NCBI RefSeq assembly: GCF_032335695.1
Contig: NZ_JACTOJ010000014.1
Coordinates: 1 to 64,000, forward strand
Length of the DNA: 64,000 nucleotides
Reading direction: 5' to 3'
Origin: JACTOJ01 sp032335695
GTDB taxonomy: Bacteria > Bacillota > Clostridia > Clostridiales > Clostridiaceae
Below, piece by piece: positions 17,813 to 27,129 of this stretch. How positions within the stretch are numbered: position 1 is the first letter of the stretch; each line of letters opens with the position of its first letter. The position numbers and the translations under genes are program-made. A model generated the notes under the pieces. That model did no database searches. It was given only the letters and a program-made list of their open reading frames with translations, and had not been told where the DNA came from.

Positions 17813-17831
17813 ACAAATGACTTTCATTATC
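17813..17831 (-). promoter_or_regulatory. Fur box before the siderophore operon
   Basis: Read on the minus strand, GATAATGAAAGTCATTTGT matches the classical Fur 19-mer (GATAATGATAATCATTATC) in most positions. It lies about 70 bases before the binding-protein start, where iron-responsive repression of the operon is expected. Confidence 0.6.
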
Positions 17832-17880
17832 AAATCATTTCATTTCAAAACTTTTTTTAATTTCTAAAACAACTTTTTCT

Positions 17881-17915
17881 ATACTAAAAAAGCTGGTCTC
17901 TCCAGGCCAGCTTTT
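17881..17915 (-). terminator. Terminator of the sigma/anti-sigma operon
   Basis: Stem AAAAGCTGG / CCAGCTTTT with a T run on the minus side, about 45 bases past the stop of the DUF4179 gene. Confidence 0.8.
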
Positions 17916-17960
17916 GTAAATTCTATCAAATTAAAACTTTATCTTGCTTTTTTATAATAG

Positions 17961-19181
17961 CTACTTTATTCTTATTTTTACCGGCGTAATATTTGTAAAA
18001 GGCTTTCCTGGTGAATAATTAAGCTGGCTAATCACTAAATACAATTCTTTTGAATTATTAAAATAGCTGCTCTGAAAGGTTAAATGTATACAATCATTAG
18101 CATCAATATTGTGAAATACACCATCAATCAATAAATATTTATTACCCTTTTCATCCACTAAATATAGTATTTTAGACATATCACCGCCAATTACCCTTCC
18201 TATTGCCCAGCATTGAGAATTATCAACTTTGCTCTTCCCTAATTTAACTGTAGCATCAATATGAGCTGGAGAAATATCTAAGGCCTCTATGGTAAAGTCA
18301 GTGTTATTTGTAGAGAATTTTATATTACTATATTTTTCTGATTTTAACTTTGAAGAATCCTTATTAAGATTTATATTAAAAGCCCAATTACCTTCAGTAT
18401 TAATAGGCTGTCTATTGAATTTTTTAACAAATTCATTATACTTATCCTTTGAATAAGACATGTTATAAGCTTCAGTAAATCCAGTAATTTTCAAATTTAT
18501 ATCATTAGGAATCGAGTTATTCTTATTGGCAATTAATTCAATTAATCCACTAGTCTGCTTATCTTTAGCGTAATCATCACTAGCGTTTCCTAATGAAGAA
18601 ACTATACATCTATAATTTAGGCCGCTAGTCATTACTAAATAATCTTCTGTACTATTTTCCACTTGTGGCACAGCTACTTGAGATTTAAAATCTTTGCTGT
18701 TGAAAATTTCTTTGCCACTATTATCTGTAATGGTAAGATCATTTAAAAGAAGGTTCTTAATATCTTTATTGTCCTTTGAACCATTTAAAGTGTAAAATAA
18801 GAATAAATTTTTATCATCTGAAACCACATTGTTAATGGTGACGCTTATATTATTATCAGTTTGAGTCTTGCTTATATTCTGTGCATAGTTTTGTTTTTCT
18901 GCATTAACTATATTCTTATCATAATTGAACTGCAGTGCATTTGATAAGGATGAAAGTACTGGTACATTTTTTACTGATTCTGCAAAGGTTGGGCTTATAT
19001 TTACACCCACAATAAATATAGAAAATGCGCTTGCTATTCCAATATTAAATTTAAAAATTCTGTTTCTAATCTTCTTCCTTTTCTTATCATGTTTTACTTT
19101 TTCTAATGTGCTTTGTATAGTATAATCAAGCTGCTTTGAAACTTTTATATTTTCGAATCCGTTCTTGAACTCATAAGACAT
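17961..19181 (-). CDS. DUF4179-type membrane anti-sigma factor
   Basis: 406 residues: cytoplasmic N-terminus (1-45), basic stretch KHDKKRKKIRNR, one membrane span at about 47-67, then a large extracytoplasmic domain with DUF4179 features (SVTINNVVSDDKNLFLFYTL, then IEALDISPAHIDATVKL). Such proteins are encoded next to ECF sigma factors and hold them at the membrane. Its ATG follows the sigma stop directly (TAAATG), with GAGGAG upstream inside the sigma gene. Because the sigma gene is interrupted, this protein may have lost its partner. Signal sensed: unknown. Confidence 0.8.
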   Translation of the reverse strand: MSYEFKNGFENIKVSKQLDYTIQSTLEKVKHDKKRKKIRNRIFKFNIGIASAFSIFIVGVNISPTFAESVKNVPVLSSLSNALQFNYDKNIVNAEKQNYAQNISKTQTDNNISVTINNVVSDDKNLFLFYTLNGSKDNKDIKNLLLNDLTITDNSGKEIFNSKDFKSQVAVPQVENSTEDYLVMTSGLNYRCIVSSLGNASDDYAKDKQTSGLIELIANKNNSIPNDINLKITGFTEAYNMSYSKDKYNEFVKKFNRQPINTEGNWAFNINLNKDSSKLKSEKYSNIKFSTNNTDFTIEALDISPAHIDATVKLGKSKVDNSQCWAIGRVIGGDMSKILYLVDEKGNKYLLIDGVFHNIDANDCIHLTFQSSYFNNSKELYLVISQLNYSPGKPFTNITPVKIRIK

Positions 19182-19715
19182 TTAAATACACTCCTCTTTT
19201 AATTCAATTTTTAATTTTTTAAGAGCTCTCCTCAAATAAACCTTTATTGTTCCTTCAGGATAGTTCAACAGCTTTGATATTTGAGAAATAGTCATATCTT
19301 GAAAATATTTTAATATAATTATGTTCTTATACTTTATATTTAATCTATCAATAGCATTGTATAAATCTATATTTTTAGATATATCAAATTCATTTTCTGA
19401 TATGTCATTACCATCGTTCATATTTTCATATTCATTTGTATAAATTATTTTATTACTTTTCCTTAATTTAGCTACAGCACAATTAATAAGTATTTTAGTA
19501 ATCCAAGTTTTAAAAAATTGAGGATTTTTTAGACCGCTTATATTCATATAAGCGGTCTAAATAGTTTCGCTTACTATATCTAAGGCTTCCTGCTCATTTT
19601 TTACATAGGCAAAAGCTATTTTATATAAATCTTCCTTGCAATAATTGATTATAATCTCAAAGGCTTTATCATCCCCTTTCTTAGCCTTTTTTACCGCTAC
19701 TTCAATATCATCCAT
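19182..19715 (-). pseudogene. ECF-type sigma-70 factor interrupted by an amber codon
   Basis: From ATG 19715 (AGAGGTG upstream) the frame reads MDDIEVAVKKAKKGDDKAFE with region 2 (YVKNEQEALDIVSETI), then a TAG at codon 53 (19557-19559), then continues in the same frame as TAYMNISGLKNPQFFKTWIT and region 4 (LKYFQDMTISQISKLLNYPE, GTIKVYLRRALKKLK). The family has Tyr-Lys where TAG-ACC now stands. The stop lies inside a perfect 15-bp inverted repeat (19528-19561). An internal ATG at 19547 could only yield a fragment without region 2, so normal sigma activity should be lost. Confidence 0.85.
19528..19561. repeat. Perfect inverted repeat inside the sigma gene
   Basis: 15-bp arms (19528-19542 and 19547-19561) with a 4-base loop; no mismatch. 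The left coding arm contains the amber codon. See findings for a template-switch explanation. Confidence 0.95.
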
Positions 19716-19853
19716 TCTTTCACCTCTAACTTTTAGTTTGAGTATTTAAGTAACTTATCAGAAAATCGCTTTATACCAATTAGATGTTTTCTCCCTTAAA
19801 AAAAGTTACACATAATCAAAATTTTTCCTCTAAAATTTAAAAATATTTTATAA

Positions 19854-19898
19854 AAAAATCCGGTAGAAAGCATACGGATGCTTAACTATCGGATTTTT
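19854..19898 (-). terminator. Terminator of helD
   Basis: Outer stem AAAAATCCG / CGGATTTTT with an inner AGCAT/ATGCT stem; the T run is on the minus side, just after the helD stop. Confidence 0.8.
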
Positions 19899-19907
19899 GT
19901 TATTTGG

Positions 19908-22151
19908 TTAATAACTTTCTTTCAGCAATGAGGTAATCTCGCCGGAATAGTATACGCATAAAGCATGAAGGGCTCTAGTGCAGGCAGTATAAAGCAGCAG
20001 TCTTTCCTCTTCACAGCTATAATTTCCATCCCCTGCATTATATATAAGCACTGCATCAAATTCTAATCCTTTTGAAAGGTAAGATGGAATTATCAAAGTA
20101 TCACTTACATATTCATCATCATCCCTCATTATGACATTAACTTGCCCCTTATCTTTTAAGAAGCTGTATACCTCTTTTGCTTCTTTTACGGTCCTTGTTA
20201 TGATGCCAACGGATTTGTACCCCTTATCCTTATACCTTTTTATATCCTCAACAAGCCTTTCTTTTATGGCCTCTTCATCTTTGAAACCAAGGAGCAAAGG
20301 CTCATCTCCATTTCTTTCTACGCATTCAGCAAAAGTCCCCTTATTAAGCAGCCTCCTTGAAAATCTAGTAATTTCTATTGTTGATCTGTAGCTTTTGGTT
20401 AAGTTTATTATGCAGGTATTAGCTTTTGAAAATATATTGGATATATTGCTATAATTCCCTACATTCATAAAAGGATTGATGGATTGGTTCAAATCTCCCA
20501 GTATGGTGATGCTGGCAGACTGGAACAGCTGATGAAATATCTCATACTGCATGGGTGTATAGTCCTGCGCTTCATCAATAATAACATATTTGATTTCTGA
20601 GGTTTTTGGCAGATCTCCAATAGCACCTTTTAGATACAGAAGAGGCGGCTGATCCTCATAATTAAGCATTCCAATATTTAAATTTTCTAGGGTATATCTT
20701 TTGATTTCATCAATTTCCATCTCACCGTATTTAGTATTTGAACCTTCATAAAAAGACTCAAGCTTCTCAAAAAGCTTTTTATAGATATCCACCAAATCAA
20801 TTTCTGTCATTCTATTGATTTCACGATAAATATCCTTCATTTCTTTCTTTACAATAAGTATACTTTTCTCCAGGATTTCCACTTTGCTTATATAAGAATC
20901 TGATTTCTCAAGCTCACTAGCCACTTCTTCTGTTCTCGGTTGTTTATAGGGCTCTAAAAGAAACAAGATTCTTTCTTTAATCTTTTCAAGCCTCCTTTTC
21001 AGTGGAAGCCGTACGTAATCTTTAAAAAATAATTCCTGTATATCCTTGGAGGAAATTATCAAATTATCCCTGAAAATGATATCCGTAAAATCTCTATCCA
21101 TATTTTCAAGATGGGTTACATATCCTTTTAATATATTTACAAATTCTATCGAAGACTTAAATTTTATATTGTTGATTCTCTTTTGGTAAGAAGCCTCTTT
21201 CTTATAGACAAGTATATGTTCCATCATATCGCCATAGTTTTCCTTTGCAAGCTCATTACCTAAGGCTCCATGCATATATTCCTTAAAAGTAGTCTGGTAC
21301 ATATTGTCTTCTCCAAGCTGTGGTAATACATTGGAAATATAATCATTAAAAATATCATTTGGAGAGAATATCACTATATTTTGAGGTTTTATTTTATCTC
21401 GATGTTTATATAAAAGATAGGCAATTCTATGAAGAGCAATAGAGGTTTTTCCACTTCCAGCAGGGCCTTGAACAATTAGATTTTTGTACTCCTCATTACG
21501 AATTACCTTGTTCTGCTCTCTTTGAATAGTTGTTACTATTGTCTTCATTTTACTATCAGTGCTTTTACTCAGCATATCCTGCAACACTTCATCGTCTATC
21601 TTAATATTGCTGTCAAACATATACTGAATTTTACTATCATTAATTTTGTACTGTCTTTTCAGCATAAGCTCCCCACCTACAATTCCTTCAGGACATAGAT
21701 AGCTAGCCTCTCCGATTTCATAATCATAAAACATGCTTGAAACTGGCGCACGCCAGTCATATACGAGAACATCATAGTTTTCATCAATAAGATTTGAGAT
21801 TCCAATATAACACTTTTCAGCTTTCTTCTCTCCCTTTTCAAGAAAATCAATTCTTCCGAAATAGGGTGATAAAAGCATTTTTTCATATTTATCCTCAAGT
21901 TTTCTGGTAAATTCATGATTTCTCTTCTCTATTTTCATTGTGTTGATAAATTGCATGAAATCTACAATCTGTTCCAATCCATTGCTTACGGAAACAGAAC
22001 CTATATCCTGCCACAGTTCCTTCTGTGTTTGAATTGCATCCTTTTTAAATCTTTCCCTAAAATTATGCTTCTCATCAAGCTGTTTTCTGACCTCCTTCAG
22101 CACCTCCTGTAACCGTTGGTTTTCAAGCTTCCATTCCATTTCATTCTTCAT
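19908..22151 (-). CDS. helD: HelD-like RNA polymerase recycling helicase
   Basis: 747-residue superfamily 1 (UvrD-like) ATPase. In Bacillus subtilis HelD binds RNA polymerase and frees stalled complexes. Long N-terminal coiled coil (about 1-60), then DVLVYDWRAPVSSMFYDYE, the HelD-type TIQREQNKVIRNEE before Walker A GPAGSGKTS, Walker B VIIDEAQDYTPMQ, LTKSYRST, and the C-terminal SKGLEFDAVLIYNA motif. The start at 22151 follows AGGAGGGGG; upstream frame adds 18 unlikely residues. It is a single gene with its own terminator and a palindrome-bearing promoter region. Confidence 0.92.
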   Translation of the reverse strand: MKNEMEWKLENQRLQEVLKEVRKQLDEKHNFRERFKKDAIQTQKELWQDIGSVSVSNGLEQIVDFMQFINTMKIEKRNHEFTRKLEDKYEKMLLSPYFGRIDFLEKGEKKAEKCYIGISNLIDENYDVLVYDWRAPVSSMFYDYEIGEASYLCPEGIVGGELMLKRQYKINDSKIQYMFDSNIKIDDEVLQDMLSKSTDSKMKTIVTTIQREQNKVIRNEEYKNLIVQGPAGSGKTSIALHRIAYLLYKHRDKIKPQNIVIFSPNDIFNDYISNVLPQLGEDNMYQTTFKEYMHGALGNELAKENYGDMMEHILVYKKEASYQKRINNIKFKSSIEFVNILKGYVTHLENMDRDFTDIIFRDNLIISSKDIQELFFKDYVRLPLKRRLEKIKERILFLLEPYKQPRTEEVASELEKSDSYISKVEILEKSILIVKKEMKDIYREINRMTEIDLVDIYKKLFEKLESFYEGSNTKYGEMEIDEIKRYTLENLNIGMLNYEDQPPLLYLKGAIGDLPKTSEIKYVIIDEAQDYTPMQYEIFHQLFQSASITILGDLNQSINPFMNVGNYSNISNIFSKANTCIINLTKSYRSTIEITRFSRRLLNKGTFAECVERNGDEPLLLGFKDEEAIKERLVEDIKRYKDKGYKSVGIITRTVKEAKEVYSFLKDKGQVNVIMRDDDEYVSDTLIIPSYLSKGLEFDAVLIYNAGDGNYSCEEERLLLYTACTRALHALCVYYSGEITSLLKESY

Positions 22152-22220
22152 AATATACCCCCCTCCTTTTTGATGAAAAGAATTTTTTTCAAATACTATT
22201 GACATTATTATTATAAGAGC

Positions 22221-22250
22221 GTATAATATAATTGTAGAATTATATTATAC
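22221..22250. promoter_or_regulatory. Perfect palindrome in the helD promoter region
   Basis: 13-bp arms (GTATAATATAATT and complement) with a 4-base loop, 70 bases before helD. It contains TATAAT on either strand, so it probably overlaps the -10 element. It could be an operator; AT-rich composition makes chance more likely than usual. Confidence 0.4.
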
Positions 22251-22445
22251 TTCGTCTAAAAATAGTGTGTTAGATTTAGTTTATCATTTCTATTTTGTTA
22301 TGTCAATATAAATGCATTTGTCGTCCGGCAAGTGTTTTTTTGTTGTTCAGTTTAGATTTCATTGAGTTTTAAACTCTTCTAAGCACAGTCAATTTTAATC
22401 TCCCCTTTACCTTATATAAATCAATACCTTGTAAAACCATTAAGT

Positions 22446-23303
22446 TTAATGCTGATAATAAGCAAACTCGCGGGAAGCATTTCTAAACTCCGTTGGTGTC
22501 ATCCCTCTCTTAGCAGTAAATTGTTTTATAAAATATGTGTCGTATTCAAATCCAGCTGTGCGTGCAATTTCGTTTAAGCTCATATCTGTATGAGTTAGCA
22601 GGCTCTCTGCAACCTGTAAGCGATATTTCAGTAAATATCCCATTGCTGTATAGCCGCACAAATCCTTAAACATTTTATTTAGAGACACTCTATTTATATG
22701 AGCACAGCTTGTCAAGTCTTCTAAACTTATTTTATCACCATAGTTTGTATGTATATATTCTAAAACCAAATCAACCGGTGACTGCTCACCATGTTTGTTT
22801 AGCTCCTCAAGCAAACCTAATATTTGTATCAGATACTTTTTTATTCTGCACACCCAAAGCGGATCGCTCTGCGCATATACTTCTGTTCCCAAGATAAAGA
22901 ACCATTCATATATTTTAGGATAGGCTTTCTCCGTAACAGCATATGCCCCTGTATTCATTTCATCTTTGTTAAAGAGAGAAAGACCCGTTTCTATTTTTAA
23001 TCTATTGGACAAATAGCCCTTATCTTCAGAAAAATAAGCTGTATCGAAAAAATCTGGATGGAAGGAAAAGGATTGTGCAGCTATCTTCTGCTTTTCTAAA
23101 ACTTGTATTCTATCATTCACAGACAAGCAAAGAATGCTTGGAGCAGCAATTTTTATCGGATAATCATTTAGCATTAAATTCATGCTTCCGCTTGTGATAA
23201 AAATTATAGTTAAGCGTTCCTTATAGGGGAGTTTATTAAAATCTTCCTTTGGGAAAAATTCAATATATACAGCTCTATTCTTGTAGTTATCCATTTGAGG
23301 CAT
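22446..23303 (-). CDS. AraC-family transcription regulator
   Basis: 285 residues. N-terminal cupin-like sensing domain (IFITSGSMNLMLNDYPIKI) and a C-terminal double helix-turn-helix: EYIHTNYGDKISLEDLTSCA followed by NEIARTAGFEYDTYFIKQFT and the closing GMTPTEFRN, standard for the family. GGAGGAAT precedes the ATG. It is divergent from the epoxide hydrolase-like gene 140 bases away, making that gene the likely target (inference). Confidence 0.9.
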   Translation of the reverse strand: MPQMDNYKNRAVYIEFFPKEDFNKLPYKERLTIIFITSGSMNLMLNDYPIKIAAPSILCLSVNDRIQVLEKQKIAAQSFSFHPDFFDTAYFSEDKGYLSNRLKIETGLSLFNKDEMNTGAYAVTEKAYPKIYEWFFILGTEVYAQSDPLWVCRIKKYLIQILGLLEELNKHGEQSPVDLVLEYIHTNYGDKISLEDLTSCAHINRVSLNKMFKDLCGYTAMGYLLKYRLQVAESLLTHTDMSLNEIARTAGFEYDTYFIKQFTAKRGMTPTEFRNASREFAYYQH

Positions 23304-23444
23304 AAATATTCCTCCATTACAAATAGTATAGTTAAAAGCTTCTTTTATATCATTGTATCATAATTTTGAAATGATAAACTATTCTTAAGCAATGAGGTTT
23401 TGGTCAATAAAGCTTAACATAACTCACAAGAAAGGAGAATATTT

Positions 23445-24593
23445 ATGTCTATCGAAGGTTTCAATATTAAAGTATCTGATGAATTACTTAAGGATTTAAA
23501 ATATAGACTAGACCATGTACGCTTTCCAGATCAGTTAGAAGCTTCACTTTGGGAGAGAGGTACTGATATAAATTATCTAAAGTCCCTAGTTTCCTATTGG
23601 GGGAATGAATTTAATTGGCGTGCGCAAGAGAAAAATTTAAATCGCTTTTCTCAGTTTCACTGCAAGGTGGACGGAATAGATATTCATTTCATACACCAGC
23701 GCGGCAAGGGAAATAATCCTATGCCAATTATCCTTACTCATGGATGGCCAGACAGTTATATACGCTACCAAAAGCTTATACCACTGCTCACCGATCCTGT
23801 TAAGCACGGCGGAAATCCGGAAGATTCTTTTGATGTAATTGTCCCTTCCCTGCCTGGATTTGGCTTCTCTAGTAAACCTAAGCAGGGTGGCATGAACAAT
23901 TATCAAATTTCTCAGCTTTGGTCAAAGCTTATGACGGAAGGACTTGGTTATAGTAAATTTGCTGCTGCAGGTGGAGATGTTGGTTCCGGCGTTACAAGAT
24001 ATCTTGCCTTTAACCATCCTGAGCTTCTAATAGGAATGCATTTAACAGATATCGGTATAATTAAAGCTCTCTTAGCTACACAGAATGAGTCTGAGCTCTC
24101 AAAGGAAGAATTGCAATATAATAGAAATGCAGCTGCATGGATTTCTAAGGAGGGAGCTTATATGTCTATTCAATCTACAAAACCTCAGACCCTTGCCTAC
24201 GGACTTTCCGACTCACCAGTAGGTTTAGCAGCTTGGATTATTGAAAAATTTCGTGACTGGAGCGATTGTAAGGGTGACCTAAATCTAAGCTTTAGTAAGG
24301 ATGAATTGCTCACCAATATAATGATATATTGGATTACAAATACTATAGGCTCATCAGCAAATATATATTATGAAAATGTGAACTCTCTCCCAGAATTAGG
24401 ATTTATAGAGGTGCCCACAGGACTAGCTCTTTTCCCTGCTGATATATTGCTGCCGCCAAAAGAATGGGCGAAGAAAAACCTGAATATAACCCGCTGGACT
24501 GTGCTGCCTAGAGGCGGACATTTTACCGCCATGGAAGAACCCGAGCTTTTAGCTGAGGAAATTAAAGCTTTCTTCAGACCATATAGAACTTAA
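23445..24593 (+). CDS. Epoxide hydrolase-type alpha/beta hydrolase (EHN domain)
   Basis: 382 residues. The N-terminal EHN domain (about 1-110, FNIKVSDELLKDLKYRLDHV and the DINYLKSLVSYW region) is followed by an alpha/beta hydrolase core. Oxyanion motif HGWP at 99-102, nucleophile Asp178 in GGDVGS, and catalytic His in RGGHFTAMEEPE near the end are all present, so the enzyme should be active. Substrate unknown; related proteins act on epoxides of lipids or terpenoids. AAAGGAG lies 8 bases before the ATG. Probably controlled by the divergent AraC regulator. Confidence 0.88.
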   Translation: MSIEGFNIKVSDELLKDLKYRLDHVRFPDQLEASLWERGTDINYLKSLVSYWGNEFNWRAQEKNLNRFSQFHCKVDGIDIHFIHQRGKGNNPMPIILTHGWPDSYIRYQKLIPLLTDPVKHGGNPEDSFDVIVPSLPGFGFSSKPKQGGMNNYQISQLWSKLMTEGLGYSKFAAAGGDVGSGVTRYLAFNHPELLIGMHLTDIGIIKALLATQNESELSKEELQYNRNAAAWISKEGAYMSIQSTKPQTLAYGLSDSPVGLAAWIIEKFRDWSDCKGDLNLSFSKDELLTNIMIYWITNTIGSSANIYYENVNSLPELGFIEVPTGLALFPADILLPPKEWAKKNLNITRWTVLPRGGHFTAMEEPELLAEEIKAFFRPYRT

Positions 24594-24610
24594 ATTTAGA
24601 ATTTAAAATT

Positions 24611-24638
24611 AAAAAGCCAGGTTTTAGTTAACCTGGTT
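24611..24638 (-). terminator. Terminator of the DUF2975-XRE-DUF4173 operon
   Basis: Stem CCAGGTT / AACCTGG followed by a T run on the minus strand, overlapping the end region of the DUF4173 gene. Confidence 0.75.
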
Positions 24639-26102
24639 TAATATTTTTTCAATTTTATTCCTGCTTAAATTAAATTCAGTCCATGAATTTTCTCTAGCAA
24701 GTACTTCTTTTCTGTGCTTTAAATTTTCATCAATAATGGCTTTTGTATTATCATCGCTCTTGTCTCTTAGTTCAATCAAATAAGGAACAGCTTCGAAAGA
24801 CAAGGAAGTCAAATAATAAATATCAAGCTTTCCCGTTTGATTATAGATTTCTACATTTTTTCTGGCAATAAACCCGTCTATATTAAGATAATTTGTTACT
24901 GTATACATACTTATTGTTATCACGATTATACTTTTCATTATAGGAATTTTTCTATACCAAATACCAAAAGCCACAACTAGACATAGCAGGAAAAGCAGCA
25001 GCATGAATAAATGCACCGATACTCTTAAGATGGTATACCCAAAAGCAGCCTCGTACAAAGTAAGCTTAAAATTTACAGAAAAAAGCATGTTTAAAGTGAA
25101 AACCACAAGCACAGTTAAAAGAAGATTTGTTGTCTTTAAAAGCTTTGTATTATCCTTTTTCACATATTTTAGACAGCTTAGCACTATTATAAAATTGATA
25201 AAGGTAACTGCCGCTAATTCGAAAAAGCCTTTTCTAGCATATTCCGCATAGGTAAAACCATCAGGAAGAGCTACCTTATCACCACCATATAGATAAGAAA
25301 ATTGAATCATTGTGAAAATCATATACAGTATATTTAAAGCGATCAATACAGTTATCACTGTAACGCTGCCCCAGCTTGCAGAAGGAGAATCCAAGTCTTT
25401 TTCCATAGCCTTTTCTTCGCTTTTAAAGCTCCAAACATAACCGAATAAATAAAAAGCTATAATTAAAATGACTATGCTGTGAGGTACAAGGTTTCCTAAA
25501 TCTATCTTAGAAAAAAGTTCTGTCAGGTTAACAAAATAGTAACCAAAAATCATATCTGCAGAGCTTAAAAGTAGTATTATTACCAAAAGCAAAGGCAAGG
25601 AAACGAGTATACCTAGCAATATCTGCTTTTTTCCTTCCTTCATTTCAGAAGTTCTTCCTATTCTTATTGAGCTTTTTAAAATAGAGAAAGGCTTTGTAAT
25701 ATTATTAAGTACATTTCCTATTGCCCTTCCTGCCATTTCACTTATAAATCTAGCCCTATCCCATTTAAGCCTTGGATTTACTATCAAAATCGAGCTTGCA
25801 ATCATAAGAATTGGAATTGCTAAAAAATTAAATATATAAAATACTTGATCTGTATGAACTGAAAAGCTAAGAGCCAGCAAGGCTACTGGTATAAGTAAAA
25901 GCCAGCCAAAGCTTCTTTTTAAATTTCTAGCTCTTATAGACCATAAAAAAAATCCAATACACAACCCTATGAATATAAAGCAAGATATCCCGAGGGATTT
26001 ATCAATAAACAGCCTGTCAAATATCATACCCAGCAGCAGCGAAAATAGTATACAACATAATCCATTTTTAGTGTTAATTTCTAAATTTTTATTACTTTCC
26101 AT
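24624..26102 (-). CDS. Multi-span membrane protein, DUF4173-like
   Basis: 492 residues with about 12 hydrophobic spans. The stretch FGYTILRVSVHLFMLLLFLL and LYGGDKVALPDGFTYAEYAR followed by GFFELAAVTFINF fit the DUF4153/DUF4173 family of unknown function. The C-terminal 75 residues are soluble and charged. It starts 12 bases after the XRE gene stop with AAAGGAGG before the ATG, so it is translated from the same message as the XRE and DUF2975 genes. No enzyme motif is visible. Confidence 0.75.
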   Translation of the reverse strand: MESNKNLEINTKNGLCCILFSLLLGMIFDRLFIDKSLGISCFIFIGLCIGFFLWSIRARNLKRSFGWLLLIPVALLALSFSVHTDQVFYIFNFLAIPILMIASSILIVNPRLKWDRARFISEMAGRAIGNVLNNITKPFSILKSSIRIGRTSEMKEGKKQILLGILVSLPLLLVIILLLSSADMIFGYYFVNLTELFSKIDLGNLVPHSIVILIIAFYLFGYVWSFKSEEKAMEKDLDSPSASWGSVTVITVLIALNILYMIFTMIQFSYLYGGDKVALPDGFTYAEYARKGFFELAAVTFINFIIVLSCLKYVKKDNTKLLKTTNLLLTVLVVFTLNMLFSVNFKLTLYEAAFGYTILRVSVHLFMLLLFLLCLVVAFGIWYRKIPIMKSIIVITISMYTVTNYLNIDGFIARKNVEIYNQTGKLDIYYLTSLSFEAVPYLIELRDKSDDNTKAIIDENLKHRKEVLARENSWTEFNLSRNKIEKILNQVN

Positions 26103-26114
26103 TTTATGCCTCCT

Positions 26115-26321
26115 TTATTCCTCTCTAAACTCTAAAATATCCCCCGGCTGACACTTAAGCTCCTTACATATAGCCTCCAGAGTAGAAAATCTTATAGCCT
26201 TTGCCTTACCATTTTTTAATATAGATAAATTGGCATTGGTTATCCCAACCTTTTCCGCCAATTCGTTAAGGGATATTTTTCGCTTTGCCATCATCACATC
26301 AACATTTACGATTATAGCCAT
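26115..26321 (-). CDS. Small XRE-family DNA-binding protein (YozG-like)
   Basis: 68-residue Cro/CI-type helix-turn-helix: KISLNELAEKVGITNANLSI is the HTH and KAKAIRFSTLEAICKELKC the following helices, closing with QPGDILEF. These short regulators are commonly paired with DUF2975 membrane proteins, as here, and probably control their own operon. AAAGGAGG precedes the ATG. It lies 17 bases after the DUF2975 gene. Confidence 0.9.
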   Translation of the reverse strand: MAIIVNVDVMMAKRKISLNELAEKVGITNANLSILKNGKAKAIRFSTLEAICKELKCQPGDILEFREE

Positions 26322-26338
26322 AATAGCCTCCTTTACTG

Positions 26339-26833
26339 CTAAACAGTGAAGTCATTTTCTTCTTTTACCTCTACAGCTTGCTTGTATATTTGAGCTAGTA
26401 TCAAAACAAAGCATCCAGCAAAGAAAAATATCAAAAATTCCATATCCGTATGAATACCTGTTTGATCTATTTCTATGAGCTTAAAGCTTTTAATCTGATT
26501 ATTATAAAAGAAATTTATTATGTAAGTTACAGTTATAATAAAGCAGCATAATGTTATATTTTTTAGACTTTTTACAATACTCATGTTAAATGGACCTTTC
26601 TTTATTACAGACTTTAATATCTTCCTAAGACAATAAAGAATAATCATCAAGGAAGAAGTACCAATAAAAAACAACAAGCAGTTTGCTAAATATTTTCCAT
26701 TTGCTGCCTCAATACCCTTTGAAGTTAGGGTGCTTATAATTAGGCTTAAAAAGGTTACTATTCCAAAAACGATGAGAACATTTAATACAATTATCAAAAA
26801 CCTAACCATAGAATTATATTTGTTTTCTTTCAT
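26339..26833 (-). CDS. DUF2975 membrane protein
   Basis: 164 residues with four predicted membrane spans (about 10-32, 48-68, 88-110, 130-150). Family assignment to DUF2975 rests on the topology, on IKKGPFNMSIVKSLKNI after the second span, and on the adjoining YozG-like regulator, a very common pair in Firmicutes. Function unknown. It is the first gene of the three-gene operon. Confidence 0.8.
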   Translation of the reverse strand: MKENKYNSMVRFLIIVLNVLIVFGIVTFLSLIISTLTSKGIEAANGKYLANCLLFFIGTSSLMIILYCLRKILKSVIKKGPFNMSIVKSLKNITLCCFIITVTYIINFFYNNQIKSFKLIEIDQTGIHTDMEFLIFFFAGCFVLILAQIYKQAVEVKEENDFTV

Positions 26834-27129
26834 AAATCAATTCCTCCATCTGCAAGTTTCTGATTTTATATTACTACAACAGTTTAATTATTTCAATAAA
26901 AATTTATCGTTTTTCAATATTTTTTTGTTGATTATGCATAAGATATTGATTGGCAGACTCAATAGTAACACAAGATGCCACTTTGTAAATCGAAAAGCAA
27001 TCTTTGTAACTGACAACTGAATATTTGTAAACGAAACGCCATTTTAATTTACCATAGCAAAATCTGAATTTTTACATATTATAATATAAAAATTGATACA
27101 CAGAATAAAACAGTATAGGAGATAAAAAA
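26834..27129. other. Intergenic region before the glycan island
   Basis: About 300 AT-rich bases between divergent genes. It holds TATAAT at 27079-27084, a plausible -10 for the aminotransferase gene, and its ribosome site TAGGAG. No coding remnant or RNA structure that I would defend. Confidence 0.4.

Noticed and set aside
26115..26833. XRE + DUF2975 pair as a toxin-antitoxin module
   Set aside because: The partner is a four-span membrane protein and the pair matches the common YozG-DUF2975 arrangement; nothing suggests a toxin.
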